Origin: Nansenia antarctica
Lineage: Eukaryota > Chordata > Actinopteri > Argentiniformes > Microstomatidae
Direction: 5' to 3'
Length of the DNA: 64,000 nucleotides
NCBI GenBank assembly: GCA_963989245.1
Contig: OZ022345.1
Location: forward strand, 23,918,196 to 23,982,195
In this document: one piece after another, positions 43,661-54,116 of the stretch
How positions within the stretch are numbered: position 1 is the stretch's first letter
Layout: every line of letters begins with the position of its first letter
The notes under the pieces: generated by a model
Databases searched by the model: none
Told to the model about the DNA's origin: nothing
Seen by the model: only the letters and a program-made list of their open reading frames with translations
Translations under genes and position numbers: made by a program

Positions 43661-45317
43661 CAGGGGTATTCAATTACAAATTCAGTTGGGCCAGAATTGA
43701 AAACCAAGAAATTTAGCTGGGCCAGACATTTTCAGCGGCCAGTAGCCTAGGCACCAGGTAATGACACATTTCAAACCAACACAAATGAATGTAGGCCTAA
43801 TGAAATACAAGCAGTTTATTTATAGTTTTCCTTTTAAATTAGGTAACATCTGACACGGGAACGTCAAAAAGACTTGACTGAACACAATAAAAGAGCTGTA
43901 ATTGAACAGAACCTAATAGCAATACTTTTTTCACTTTTTAGGTAAAACAACAACATTTTGGTCTCAACTGACCCATGCACATCTCAAAGTGCATAAAAAA
44001 GTGTGCAGTAGTATACCAATAAAAAAAAATTCCTTTTGTAAAATAAAAATGTTGGTCATAGCTGACCCAGGCACAACGTGCTTTTAACTGAATGAAAATA
44101 CACCTTGAGTGCACAATTAAACAAGTTACAGTTACAGTTAAACAATAAAATGGAATCTAATCTAATCTAATCTTACCCTGCTGACTTTCTTAGTGTGAGA
44201 AGTGACATGTTTTATTCTGAACAAGAGCAGTGACATTTGGCTCATAAGATGTCAATGCAATCCCAAGGCATTGGTGAAGAGTACTGTCAGTCAGGGAACA
44301 ACAGGAGCTGCTTTTTATTGTGTTCATGTGTGAAAAGCTTGATTCACAGGTGTATGTTGATCCAAACATACTGAGCACATGGATTGCTACTTTCTTAACG
44401 TTAGGGAACTGGTGCACGTTGACATCACTCCAAAACATCGCAGGTCCATTAGTGCGAAGCTCCTGTGCCATGGTTACGGATGACTGCATGTCAACCAGGT
44501 CGAGTATGAATTTCCCCTCGTCGATAAGTCCCCTTCTATTGCAGCAGTGAACGGGTCTCTGGCAAAGCCCATCACCTCTGCGGGCAGAGCAAGTCCATCC
44601 AGTCGACCAGCAAAGTTCTCTTTCAACCTCGCAATGAAAACAGTCATCACATCTGTGATTTGTGCCGGGGATGAGACGCATTTGCGGAGCGTCGGAATAT
44701 GCAGCATTCTGCCGGTGCACAAGTCGGCCGCGAAAAGGTCCAGTTTGACTTGGAACGCGCGTCTGTTCCACAAGATAAATCAGTTTTGTCTCTGCCTTGT
44801 TGTAGCCCCACATTTAGGTCATTCAGGTTTGAATATGTCGCTCAGAAAGCAGACATCAGCCATGAAGTTGTCGTCCAGTATGCGATTCAAGTGTGTTTCT
44901 GCCTTCGTTTGCTTGCTGCTGCGGAGGAAAGTTGTAATCTCCTCTCTGAAATCACAGAAACGCTCCAGTGCCTTGCCTTTGGACAGCCACCTGACGTCGT
45001 TATGCAAAAGCAGCTCGTGGTGCTCAGCAGACATTTCTGACAGCAACTTGCGGAATAAGTTAATAATAATAATAATGTTGGAGGCTCGAAGTGGAGCGAA
45101 TAAAATTAATTGTAGCCATTATCCATTGTTGTTTTAAGCTCCCCGCTTAGTTTGTTTAGAGTGTTATATTCAAGTTCTGTAGGCTACTATTGTAGACATT
45201 TCTGCATGAATTTCTGAACACTCGCGAAATACGTTTTTCTCTGCTTTTATGGCTGGGCCAATCGGGGGTCGCGTCTGGGCCGCATGCGGCCCCCGGGCCG
45301 CTAATTGAATAGGCCTG
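43661..45317 (-). mobile_element. hAT element (ZBED/GTF2IRD2-like), 1657 bp
   Basis: The ends CAGGGGTATTCAATTA and TAATTGAATAGGCCTG are inverted repeats. The 8-bp duplication GTCTAGGG lies at 43653-43660 and 45318-45325. It carries a transposase C-terminal pseudogene and is inserted in the L2 endonuclease. Confidence 0.92.
44190..45046 (-). pseudogene. hAT transposase C-terminal half (ZBED5/GTF2IRD2-like)
   Basis: Segment 44819-45046 encodes LLLHNDVRWLSKGKALERF and ILDDNFMADVCFLSDIF. Other frames continue with VKLDLFAADLCTGRMLH and ITDVMTVFIARLKENFAG (44570-44750). Then come FWSDVNVHQFPNVKKVAI and MFGSTYTCESSFSHMN, ending ALVQNKTCHFSH (44190). These are the blocks of the hAT group that gave rise to the vertebrate ZBED5, SCAND3 and GTF2IRD2 C-terminal regions. 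At least two frameshifts and an early stop near 44820 disable it. The BED finger and N terminus are missing, in keeping with the short 1.66-kb element. Confidence 0.85.
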
Positions 45318-45765
45318 GTCTAGGGGAATGAGAAAAGGAGTAGGCGGCAGAGAGGGCTGCCGGTGTAGCTGTGTTTTCTGGTGTGATCCAGGTTTCAGTG
45401 AGAGCAAAGAAATTGAGGGCCATAAGAGATGCATAAGCTGAGATAGCGTCAGCTTTCCAGACCGCCGACTGGCAATTCCAGAGACCGCCTGCGGTGATAA
45501 AGTCATGGTCAGAAGAAAAAGGTGGGTAGATGAGATTGGAAGGGTTGCGAGGGGGGATGTAGCATCTAGGTGTCCTCCTGAGTGTCAGAAGAACAGGGAT
45601 AGGGAGAAAGCACATTGTGATAAAAAGTCTGTAGAGGGGAAGAGGGCTAAAGAACCAACAGAACTAGGAGTAGCTAAGCGCACTCAGTAGACCGGAGTGA
45701 CTAGAGAAGACAGCAACACTACAAACAACTGGAAGAGAAGGTACTTAAGTTAGTACCCTGGCTAT

Positions 45766-45860
45766 TGATACATCAGATTATCAATACATCAGGTTATTGA
45801 TACATCAGGTTATTGATACATCAGGTTATTGATACATCAGGTTATTGATACATCAGGTTA
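45766..45860 (+). repeat. 16-bp minisatellite (unit A)
   Basis: TTATTGATACATCAGG repeated about six times. Unit B (50486-50596) has one more copy. Confidence 0.88.
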
Positions 45861-46807
45861 TCAGGGTAATAAGTCATGTGCAGAAACATCTGTCCATATC
45901 TTTTTGTTGAAAATAATCTTTCTTGTTTAGAAACAGAAAACATCAAAACACAGACATGCATTATAGAAGTCTCTCCATGGTAGAGGCAAGCAGCCATACT
46001 TTGATTAGAGTCGATTTCAAATAACATTTTTGTGGATAAATGTCCATATATTCTGACAGATTACATCTCCATGGTAACGCCATCGAGGTAACATCAACAG
46101 ATGATCAGGAAGTGGTGGGCGTGGTCTCAGGGGGGCACAGGAAGTGCTCAGGGCGTGGTGACATCACATCCTCTCTCCTCCAATAAACATTTTAAACATT
46201 TATTTAATCACAGCAGCCACATGCAGACACGTTCAACACTGTCACCAGTAGATGGCGCTCTACAGCAACAAACTTCAATCGATGTCAGAGAGGGACATGA
46301 AATAACAAGCAGACACAGTTAACTGTATAATTCTCAGCATTTTATTGTACAAATTACCAGACTCCACTGTTACCAAGACAAACTAATTTCTAGAAAGAAA
46401 AACTGAAGCTTCGCCTGAAACTTCTCACCCAACACTTATGGTGGTACTGGCGTGGGGTGGTACTACAGGTAGTCTAACACAGGATATCACAGTTTTCAAA
46501 GCAAAAAGAAAGAAATATTGAAGTATTAAAAAGTAATTCAGTGAAATTAAATGAATAATAATTAAGAAAAAGAGTACTAAAAGATAGAACTGTTATAATA
46601 TTATCATGTATGAATATTGTAAAATACAAATGACAAATTCATGTTCAAATGAATACAAATAAGGAAATATTAAGAAGCTATATGTTAGATTTTTATATTT
46701 GCCAGTATAATGCATATTTATTTATATATTTTTAAACTGTTTCAAAATAGTGGAGGGGGGGGGGGGGCGAAAGCCTGATTGAAAGTCATCGAAGAGATAA
46801 TTTAGGG

Positions 46808-46996
46808 TCAAATAACTGCTAAATTGTTAATAATTTTTCCTGTACAGGGAAGGTTTGATATGGGTCTGTAGTTGTTCAGTACAAATGGGTCTAGGCCGTT
46901 CTGTTTTAGTAGAGGCTTGATAACTGCAGTTTTCAGGGCTTCAGGGATTCCTGATGAAAGGGAAGTGTTGATTATTTGTATTAGTTCACCTGCCAT
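46808..46996 (-). pseudogene. LINE reverse transcriptase N-terminal fragment (unit A)
   Basis: 63 codons: LIQIINTSLSSGIPEALKTA, VIKPLLKQNGLDPFVLNNY, RPISNLPCTGKIINN. This matches the RT finger segment of CR1/L2-group LINEs. It is cut off at both sides and has no other element features nearby. An identical copy is at 54117-54305. Confidence 0.75.
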
Positions 46997-47104
46997 GCAG
47001 CTAAATATGTTTTTTTAAAAGCTGTCCATGAAACTATTAACTAATAAATTAAACTAAGCAATGGAACAAGACATCTCAGACTTCCAGCTGAAACGTTAGG
47101 AGGA

Positions 47105-47290
47105 TTTATTGCAAACATAAGGAGGAGAGGAAGAGAGGAAGGGAGGAGAGGAAGGGGGGAGAGGATGGGATGAGGAAGGGGGGAGAGGATGGGATGAGGA
47201 AGGGAAGAGAGGAGGGGGGGAGGAAGGGGGAGAGGGTGGGAGGAGGAAGGAGGGAGAGGAAGGGAGGGTAGGAGGAGAGGACGGCAGAAA
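47105..47290 (+). repeat. Purine-rich (GGA/GAGA) low-complexity block (unit A)
   Basis: GGAGGAGAGGAAG-type repeats; copy at 54414-54599. Confidence 0.85.
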
Positions 47291-47430
47291 TTGAGAGAAA
47301 AGAATCTAGAAAAGGCTTATGTCATGACACAACCTTCTCCCTGATCCGATCAACAAGTAAATATCCATACAGTAGATGGTGGTGCAGCCAGCAGACCCCC
47401 CTCCCTTCTTCTTTAGGGCTCCTGCCTCCT

Positions 47431-48230
47431 TTAAACTCCTCCCACACTGGGAGCAGTCATGTTAACTAGTGTGTGAGTTCCCTGGTGACTCTTTAGGGAT
47501 CCTGCCTCACTGAAACTCTGCCCACACTGGGAGCAGCAGAATGGCATCTCTCCTGTGTGTGTTCTCTGGTGACTCTTTAGGTTTTCTGCCTGACTGAAAC
47601 TCTGCCCACACTGGGAGCAGCAGAACGGCTTCTCTCCTGTGTGTGTTCTCTGGTGTTTCTTTAGGGATCCTGCGTGACTGAAACTCTTCCCACAATGGGA
47701 GCAGTAGAATGGCTTCTCTCCTGTGTGTGTTCTCTGGTGTGTCTTTAGGTTTTCTGCCTGACTGAAACTCTTCCCACACTGGGAGCAGTAGAATGGCTTC
47801 TCTCCTGTGTGTATTCTCTGGTGTCTCTTTAGGTCACCTGCCTCACTGAAACTCTTCCCACACTGGGAGCAGCAGAATGGCTTCTCTCCTGTGTGTGTTC
47901 TCTGGTGTTTCTTTAGGTCACCTGCCTGACTGAAACTCTTCCCACACTGGGAGCAGCAGAATGGCTTCTCTCCTGTGTGTATTCTCTGGTGTGTCTTTAG
48001 TTTGCTCATATAACCAAATCTCTTTCCACACTGAAGACAAGAGTGAGTCTTCTGTCCTCCTTGAGTCTGTGGTTGTGATTTAAGGTGAGTTGGACAAATG
48101 AAACTCTCACTGCAATCTAAACAGTGGTGATTCTTCTGTCTTGAGCTCCTCCTCCTCCGTCTGTGTTGTTTATGGCTTCCTGATGCGGTGGAGCTGGGCT
48201 CCATGTCTGAGTCTGGGTTGGAGCTCTCTC
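47431..48230 (-). CDS. C2H2 zinc-finger exon, copy A (partial gene)
   Basis: An exon begins after ATTCTTACAG at 48230 (phase 2), with the first in-frame Met at 48204 giving 257 codons. A basic RRRRRSSRQK stretch is followed by a degenerate first finger (CLDC, but Gln where zinc-binding His is expected). Seven canonical C-x2-C-x12-H-x3-H fingers follow, joined by TGEKPF-type linkers. The finger helices vary (QAGDLKK, EAGDLKR, QAENLKT, HAGSLKK), so DNA binding is likely sequence-specific, though the site is unknown. After the last finger (HQGTH) a frameshift leaves a further CSQCGRS finger in another frame, and the ORF ends MTAPSVGGV. Upstream N-terminal exons, which the acceptor implies, are not seen between 48.2 and 49.9 kb. 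It is either an incomplete duplicated gene or a relic. Confidence 0.75.
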
Positions 48231-48408
48231 CTGTAAGAATAGGAACATATACAGGATTAGAAACAACATGAGAACAAGTGCTGCTTCCATAGACTCAGCA
48301 GTGCCAGAAGTAACACCACATCTCTGGAGTGTTTCTAAAATAATTTATTGCAGCTTATATATTTAGCTTTGGGTATCTGATTAATGGATTAACTGAATCT
48401 GTCATAGC

Positions 48409-48773
48409 CAGTGATGCCGGTAACGCGTTACTGTAATCTGAATAATTTTTTCAGTAACGAGTATTCTAACGCGATACTATTTCCAAATCAGTAATCGGAT
48501 TAAAGTTACTTATTCAAGTGACTGTGCGTTACTATTGCGTTACTACCTCATAACTTAGGCTAAATGCAGTATTTCTTTGTAATGTTCGATAGTAAACAAA
48601 CATTTGTTTGCTTTTCTCGCGTCTTGGGGAGTGACGTCAGTGCTCACGTTTTCAACACGAGGTTGCAGCAGAATCGCTCACGTGTATCACCACGCTGATT
48701 GCACAGTGTAAACAGAAGCGTAGCCTACACAATGGAGCGAGAGAGAGAGACAGAGAGAGAGAGAGACAGAGAC

Positions 48774-48818
<45 letters not shown>

Positions 48819-49037
48819 CAGAGAGAGAGAGAGAGAGAGAGAGACGTTGTAAAATGGTGTGGTGCTTCAGTGAAAGGAACATCTTCTCTGAGGCAGCGTG
48901 TAGCTCTGTTCCCTAGTCAAACTGATTTGGAAACTATCAACACTCTGCTTATACATTTCCCCAGTGTGGAAAGCAATGCATACAAAATGAAGCCTGCTGT
49001 ATTTATCTATCCAGCTATCTGTCTTTCTCTCGCCCTC

Positions 49038-49086
<49 letters not shown>

Positions 49087-49361
49087 GTCTCTGTCTTTAA
49101 GTTATTGTTTAAAGTTTAATTTTGTAATTTAAGTTACTGTTAAAATAAAGTGAGTTTTTGCAAAACCAGTTTTCATTTTTATGTTGCGGGGGGGGGGTCG
49201 GGTGCCTAGGCAGCTGCCAATAGTAACAAAAAAAGTAACTAGTAATCTAACTTAGTTACTTTTAAAATCAAGTAATCAGTAAAGTAACTAGATTACTTTT
49301 TAAAGGAGTAATCAGTAATCAGTAATCAGAATACTTTTTCAAAGTAACTGTGGCAACACTG
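48409..49361. mobile_element. Non-autonomous hAT element, copy A (953 bp)
   Basis: The ends CAGTGATGCCGGTAACGCG and TAACTGTGGCAACACTG are inverted repeats. The 8-bp duplication is GTCATAGC (48401-48408, 49362-49369). The interior has subterminal AGTAACTAGTAATC-type repeats and inverted (GA)n/(CT)n microsatellites. Confidence 0.92.
48736..49100. repeat. (GA)n and (CT)n microsatellites in inverted arrangement (unit A)
   Basis: (GA)n at about 48736-48843 and (CT)n at about 49037-49095, able to pair as a hairpin. Lengths differ from unit B. Confidence 0.9.
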
Positions 49362-49610
49362 GTCATAGCTAGGTAGAGTTTGATAAGGACTCCAGGTGGA
49401 CTCCATTGGCCAATATGGCAGAACCAGTGAGAAACAAATGAAATCTTTGAGAAAGAAGATACAAGAACACAGTGTCTCACAGAGCCACAAGCTAGCAGAA
49501 GAAATAGTAGAAAAACAAACAAAACAAAAAACAGGGTGAAAACACTTTGGAGTCAAACTTTCTGAAAACACAAGAGGAGTGTCTAGCCTCCACTAAGAAT
49601 GTCTTCAATA

Positions 49611-49910
49611 TAGCATATTATATTGCCAAACATAATAGACCATACACAGATCACCATGCAGAAAGCCCTTCTTAAACTCAGACATGCAATTGATACCATT
49701 CCTGTGAGTAGTGCAGATTGGGAAAGAGGTTTTTCAGAAATGAATAATGTTGTCACACCTTTGCGCACACAACTGAAAATTGAAAACACCTCAGCGCTTA
49801 TCTTTATTTAACTAGTTGGACCTCCTCTTGAGTGTTGGAACCCCATGAAATATGTAAAGAAGTGGGTGCCTACTAGAAGATCTGCTAGTCGTAAACTTGT
49901 TTATATTTGT
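49611..49910 (+). pseudogene. hAT transposase C-terminal (dimerisation) fragment, copy A
   Basis: About 62 codons at 49623-49811 (RHAIDTIPVSSADWERGFSE, MNNVVTPLR), then an in-frame TAA. The frame resumes LVGPPLECWNPMKYVKKWV and RRSASRKLV, the ordered end of hAT-family C-terminal domains (KIAA1586-like group). The TAA replaces a residue between FI and LVGPP, so the fragment is dead. The remainder of the transposase is absent. Identical copy at 56942-57241. Confidence 0.8.
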
Positions 49911-50037
49911 GTGTGTGTAGATGGGCAAATCTATATGTATATATGCATGCAGACATGTTTGAGAGGGAGGGGTGGGTGGAGGGGAGGGAGAAAATGCGGC
50001 CGCATGCGGCCCCCGGGCCGCTAATTGAATAGGCCTG

Positions 50038-50480
50038 GTCTAGGGGAATGAGAAAAGGAGTAGGCGGCAGAGAGGGCTGCCGGTGTAGCTGTGTTTTCTG
50101 GTGTGATCCAGGTTTCAGTGAGAGCAAAGAAATTGAGGGCCATAAGAGATGCATAAGCTGAGATAGCGTCAGCTTTCCAGACCGCCGACTGGCAATTCCA
50201 GAGACCGCCTGCGGCGATAAAGTCATGGTCAGAAGAAAAAGGTGGGTAGATGAGATTGGAAGGGTTGCGAGGGGGGATGTAGCATCTAGGTGTCCTCCTG
50301 AGTGTCAGAAGAACAGGGATAGGGAGAAAGCACATTGTGATAAAAAGTCTGTAGAGGGGAAGAGGGCTAAAGAACCAACAGAACTAGGAGTAGCTAAGCG
50401 CACTCAGTAGACCGGAGTGACTAGAGAAGACAGCAACACTACAAACAACTGGAAGAGAAGGTACTTAAGTTAGTACCCTG
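50038..50480 (-). pseudogene. L2 endonuclease N-terminal fragment, copy B
   Basis: Duplicate of 45318-45760. The ORF at 50038-50335 reads the same protein start (GLWNCQSAVWKADAIS, FALTETWITPE) with one residue changed. It is cut at the hAT boundary because only 39 bp of the hAT were included in the duplication. Confidence 0.82.
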
Positions 50481-50485
50481 GCTAT

Positions 50486-50596
50486 TGATACATCAGATTA
50501 TCAATACATCAGGTTATTGATACATCAGGTTATTGATACATCAGGTTATTGATACATCAGGTTATTGATACATCAGGTTATTGATACATCAGGTTA
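50486..50596 (+). repeat. 16-bp minisatellite (unit B)
   Basis: One unit longer than in unit A. Confidence 0.88.
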
Positions 50597-50806
50597 TCAG
50601 GGTAATAAGTCATGTGCAGAAACATCTGTCCATATCTTTTTGTTGAAAATAATCTTTCTTGTTTAGAAACAGAAAACATCAAAACACAGACATGCATTAT
50701 AGAAGTCTCTCCATGGTAGAGGCAAGCAGCCATACTTTGATTAGAGTCGATTTCAAATAACATTTTTGTGGATAAATGTCCATATATTCTGACAGATTAC
50801 ATCTCC

Positions 50807-50848
<42 letters not shown>

Positions 50849-50963
50849 AACCTTTATTGTCCCCAATGGGGAAATTTTGTTGTCAAACAGCTCAGTTAGG
50901 GCAGAAAACATTCAGTACAGAAAACAGAAAAACATTCAATAAAAAACATAAAACAGTGCAGGC

Positions 50964-53312
50964 TCAATAAGTAAAAAGTTCCAAAAGTTCCATCTCCAGG
51001 TCTCCCCCACCCTGCAGGGCCTGGTTGTAGAGTCGGAGTGCAGCTGGAATAAAGGACTGTCCAAATCTTTTTGTACTTTGACGGGGGAGAACAAATCTGT
51101 GGCTGAACTTGCTCCTCATCCCTGCCAGCTCGCAGTACATCGGGTGGGAGGGATTGGCCAGCATGGCCGCCAGTTTTTTCCCCATCCTCTGTTCTGCCAC
51201 CACCTCTAGGCTGTCCAGCCCGGTCCCCACCACAGAGCTGGCCTTCTTCACCAGTTTGTTTAGCTTCGCAGCATCCCTGGCACAGATGTTTCCACCCCAG
51301 CAGGCCACGGCGAAGAACAGAACGCTGGCAACCACCGACTGGTAAAACATTTGCAGCAGCTTGTTGCAGACACCGAAAGACCTCAGCCTTCTCAGGAAAA
51401 ACAGTCTGCTCTGCCCTTTCCTGAGAAGAGCCTCGGTGTTGTCAGTCCAGTCCAGTTTGTTATTAATTTGTACTCCCAGGTACCTGTAGGAGTCCACCCT
51501 CTCGACTTCCACCCCCTTGATGGTGATGGGGGCTGGGGTCCTTCTCTTCCTCCTAAAATCCACCACCAACTCCTTTGTTTTGCTGGTGTTAAGCAAAAGG
51601 TAGTTGGTGTCGCACCACTGCACGAAGCTCTCCACCAGGGCCCTGTACTCCTCATCCCTGTCGTCTGTGATGTAACCGACGATAGAGGAGTCATCCGAAA
51701 ACTTCTGCAGGTGGCACTGGTCGGAGCTAAACTGGAAGTCGGAGGTATAGAGGGTGAAGAGAAAGGGTGACAGAACAGTTCCCTGGGGGGCACCGGTGTT
51801 GCACACCACCACCTCAGACTGACAGCCCTGCAGTCTCACATACTGACGCCTGTCTGTGAGGTAGTTGTGGATCCAAGCCGTCAGGGAGTCCTCCACACAC
51901 ATCACTGCTAGTTTGTCAGCCAGCAGTGATGGCTTGATAGTGTTAAATGCACTGGAGAAGTCGAAGAACATGGTCCTCACCATGCTCTGTGGCCTCTCCA
52001 GGTGTGTGTAGGCCCTGTGCAGCATGTAAATGATGGCGTCCTCCACCCCCATGCTCTCCTGGTATGCAAACTGCCGGGGGTCCAGGAAGTCCTTCACCTG
52101 GGGCTTAAGGTGTTGCAGCACTAGCCTCTCCAGGATCTTCATGACCTGTGGTGTCAGGGCGACAGGTCTGTAGTCGTTTGGGGTGCTGGGCCGTCCCTTC
52201 TTTGGCACTGGGACGATGCAAGAGGTCTTCCAGAGCTGTGGCACCCTCCTCAGTCTTAGAGATAGACTGAAGAGATGTTGGAATGTGTCCGCCAGCTCTC
52301 CAGCACACACCTTCAGAACCCTGGGGTTGATGTTGTCTGGACCTCTGGACTTGTTCACATTCACCCTGGAAAGCTGCCTTCTCACCTGCTCAGATGTTAT
52401 AAAGCTGTGAGTACCGGTGTCTCCAGGTGTGAAGCATGCTCCCTGGCTCCTGGTGTTGGTAAGGGGAGGCAGTTGCTGCTGGGGTGCTGCTGGGGTGTCA
52501 GGGGGAGTGGGGGCTACTGTTGCCAGGGGTGCGGTACATTGGAGAGGGGAGGAGAGGGTCGGGGGCTGTGGGGGGTGACAGGGGGATGGGGGGGGTGACA
52601 GGGTCGGGGGCTGGGTCGGGGGCTGGGTCGGGGGCTGTGACAGGGTCGGGGGCTGGGTCGGGGGCTGGGTCGGGGGCTGTGACAGGGTCGGGGGCTGGGT
52701 CGGGGGCTGTGACAGGGTCGGGGGCTGGGTCGGGGGCTGTGACAGGGTCGGGGGCTGGGTCGGGGGCTGTGACAGGGTCGGGGGCTGGGTCGGGGGCTGT
52801 GACAGGGTCGGGGGCTGTGACAGGGTCGGGGGCTGTGGGGGGTGGCAGGGGGATGGTTGGTCAAACCTGTTAAAGAAGCAGTTCAGGTCATCTGCCTGCT
52901 CTCGGGTCCCCTCCACCACAGGATGTGGCTGCTTGTGGCCCGTGATCTTCTTGAAGCCCTTCCACACCTCCTTGGAGCTGTGGGCCTCTAGCCCGCCCTC
53001 CAATTTCCTCCTGTATTCCTCTTTGGCTGCTCTCAGCTCCTTCTTCACCTCCTTCTGAGTGGCCCTGGCTCCCTCAGTGTCCCCTGCCTTAAACAGCCTC
53101 CTCTTCCTTTTCAGAAGGTTCTTGATGTTCCCATTTATCCACGGCTTGTTGTTAGGAAAGCACCGTACCTTTTTAATGGGGACGATGCTCTCCTCGCAGA
53201 ACTTGATATAGTCTGTGACACAGTCTAGCAGACCATCTATGTCCTCCCCGTGGACTCTCTGGAACATCCCCCAGTCGGTTGTTTCAAAACACGCCCTCAG
53301 CTCCTCCTCCAC
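50964..53312 (-). CDS. LINE reverse transcriptase (endonuclease missing), open frame
   Basis: 782 codons, open throughout but lacking the APE endonuclease, so 5'-truncated. The order is a basic linker region (KPWINGNIKNLLKRKRRLFK), a ~90-residue Pro/Thr/Ser/Gln repeat (QPPTLSQPPTQ), then RT: SRGPDNINPRVLK, NDYRPVALTPQVMKILERLV, motif A FFDFSSAFNTI, motif B GAPQGTVLSPFLFTLYTSDF, motif C FSDDSS (Ser-Asp-Asp instead of Ala-Asp-Asp), and the C-terminal KKGQ/RKGQSRLFFLRRLRSF and ANPSHPMYCELAGM blocks. It would reverse-transcribe its own RNA at a nicked target. Without the endonuclease it can only act in trans, if expressed at all. Confidence 0.85.
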   Translation of the reverse strand: MEEELRACFETTDWGMFQRVHGEDIDGLLDCVTDYIKFCEESIVPIKKVRCFPNNKPWINGNIKNLLKRKRRLFKAGDTEGARATQKEVKKELRAAKEEYRRKLEGGLEAHSSKEVWKGFKKITGHKQPHPVVEGTREQADDLNCFFNRFDQPSPCHPPQPPTLSQPPTLSQPPTQPPTLSQPPTQPPTLSQPPTQPPTLSQPPTQPPTLSQPPTQPPTQPPTLSQPPTQPPTQPPTLSPPPSPCHPPQPPTLSSPLQCTAPLATVAPTPPDTPAAPQQQLPPLTNTRSQGACFTPGDTGTHSFITSEQVRRQLSRVNVNKSRGPDNINPRVLKVCAGELADTFQHLFSLSLRLRRVPQLWKTSCIVPVPKKGRPSTPNDYRPVALTPQVMKILERLVLQHLKPQVKDFLDPRQFAYQESMGVEDAIIYMLHRAYTHLERPQSMVRTMFFDFSSAFNTIKPSLLADKLAVMCVEDSLTAWIHNYLTDRRQYVRLQGCQSEVVVCNTGAPQGTVLSPFLFTLYTSDFQFSSDQCHLQKFSDDSSIVGYITDDRDEEYRALVESFVQWCDTNYLLLNTSKTKELVVDFRRKRRTPAPITIKGVEVERVDSYRYLGVQINNKLDWTDNTEALLRKGQSRLFFLRRLRSFGVCNKLLQMFYQSVVASVLFFAVACWGGNICARDAAKLNKLVKKASSVVGTGLDSLEVVAEQRMGKKLAAMLANPSHPMYCELAGMRSKFSHRFVLPRQSTKRFGQSFIPAALRLYNQALQGGGDLEMELLELFTY
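52590..52850 (-). repeat. Coding minisatellite in the LINE (Pro-rich on the minus strand)
   Basis: Plus-strand GGGTCGGGGGCT and GTGACA blocks repeated about 18 times. On the minus strand they code PPTLSQ/PPTQ units in frame. The plus strand carries many GGG/GGGGG runs with short loops, which are G-quadruplex-prone. Confidence 0.88.
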
Positions 53313-54116
53313 GTCTTCTGACCATTGCTGGACAGTCCTGGTGGTGATAGGCAGCCTTTTTATGATAGAGGAGTCATCCGTGGTAACGCCATCGAGGTAA
53401 CATCAACAGATGATCAGGAAGTGGTGGGCGTGGTCTCAGGGGGGCACAGGAAGTGCTCAGGGCGTGGTGACATCACATCCTCTCTCCTCCAATAAACATT
53501 TTAAACATTTATTTAATCACAGCAGCCACATGCAGACACGTTCAACACTGTCACCAGTAGATGGCGCTCTACAGCAACAAACTTCAATCGATGTCAGAGA
53601 GGGACATGAAATAACAAGCAGACACAGTTAACTGTATAATTCTCAGCATTTTATTGTACAAATTACCAGACTCCACTGTTACCAAGACAAACTAATTTCT
53701 AGAAAGAAAAACTGAAGCTTCGCCTGAAACTTCTCACCCAACACTTATGGTGGTACTGGCGTGGGGTGGTACTACAGGTAGTCTAACACAGGATATCACA
53801 GTTTTCAAAGCAAAAAGAAAGAAATATTGAAGTATTAAAAAGTAATTCAGTGAAATTAAATGAATAATAATTAAGAAAAAGAGTACTAAAAGATAGAACT
53901 GTTATAATATTATCATGTATGAATATTGTAAAATACAAATGACAAATTCATGTTCAAATGAATACAAATAAGGAAATATTAAGAAGCTATATGTTAGATT
54001 TTTATATTTGCCAGTATAATGCATATTTATTTATATATTTTTAAACTGTTTCAAAATAGTGGAGGGGGGGGGGGGGCGAAAGCCTGATTGAAAGTCATCG
54101 AAGAGATAATTTAGGG

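Larger units (their letters stand above)
42216..45615 (-). pseudogene. L2 ORF2: endonuclease plus RT start, broken
   Basis: 45318-45615 encodes the endonuclease N terminus (GLWNCQSAVWKADAIS, LNFFALTETWITPE). After the hAT, 42883-43660 continues with GGGTGLLISPKW, VVIYRPPG, LLGDFNFQ and VSDHHFISF, the expected APE endonuclease motif order. An extra A in the A-run near 42900 shifts the frame. Coding then resumes as DDFVIYFEKKVDDISSTF and SPDEILTLITSKRATTCPLD, ending at YRPVSLLSFPSKTLERAA in the RT fingers (42216). This would be the endonuclease that nicks target DNA for reverse transcription. Insertion, frameshift and loss of the RT palm make it inactive. Confidence 0.82.
42216..45760 (-). mobile_element. 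L2-type LINE 5' half, interrupted by a hAT element
   Basis: The endonuclease and RT N-terminal coding of an L2-clade LINE on the minus strand. It continues from 45760 down to 45318 and from 43660 to 42216, with the 1657-bp hAT in between. The RT core and 3' end are missing. The leftward neighbour is a different LINE. Confidence 0.82.
45279..49998. repeat. Tandem duplication, unit A (4.72 kb)
   Basis: Repeated directly at 49999-57323 (unit B). Unit A begins in the last 39 bp of the hAT at 43661-45317, and contains the L2 5' end, a 16-bp minisatellite, an RT fragment, a zinc-finger exon, a hAT MITE and a hAT C-terminal fragment. By eye the two units differ by few bases (for example 45495 T vs C; near 47300 AAAAG vs AAAAT), by microsatellite lengths, and by a LINE in unit B. 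Confidence 0.93.
50808..53382 (-). mobile_element. Rex-Babar/L2-type LINE, 5'-truncated (~2.57 kb)
   Basis: Present in unit B only. Unit A has the empty site at about 46069 (CTCCATGGTAACGCC). The minus strand ends CAATAAAGGTTTTCAATCAA with an (AATC)n tail. No clean target duplication: left flank CATCTCCAT, right flank CATCCGTGG. Confidence 0.9.
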
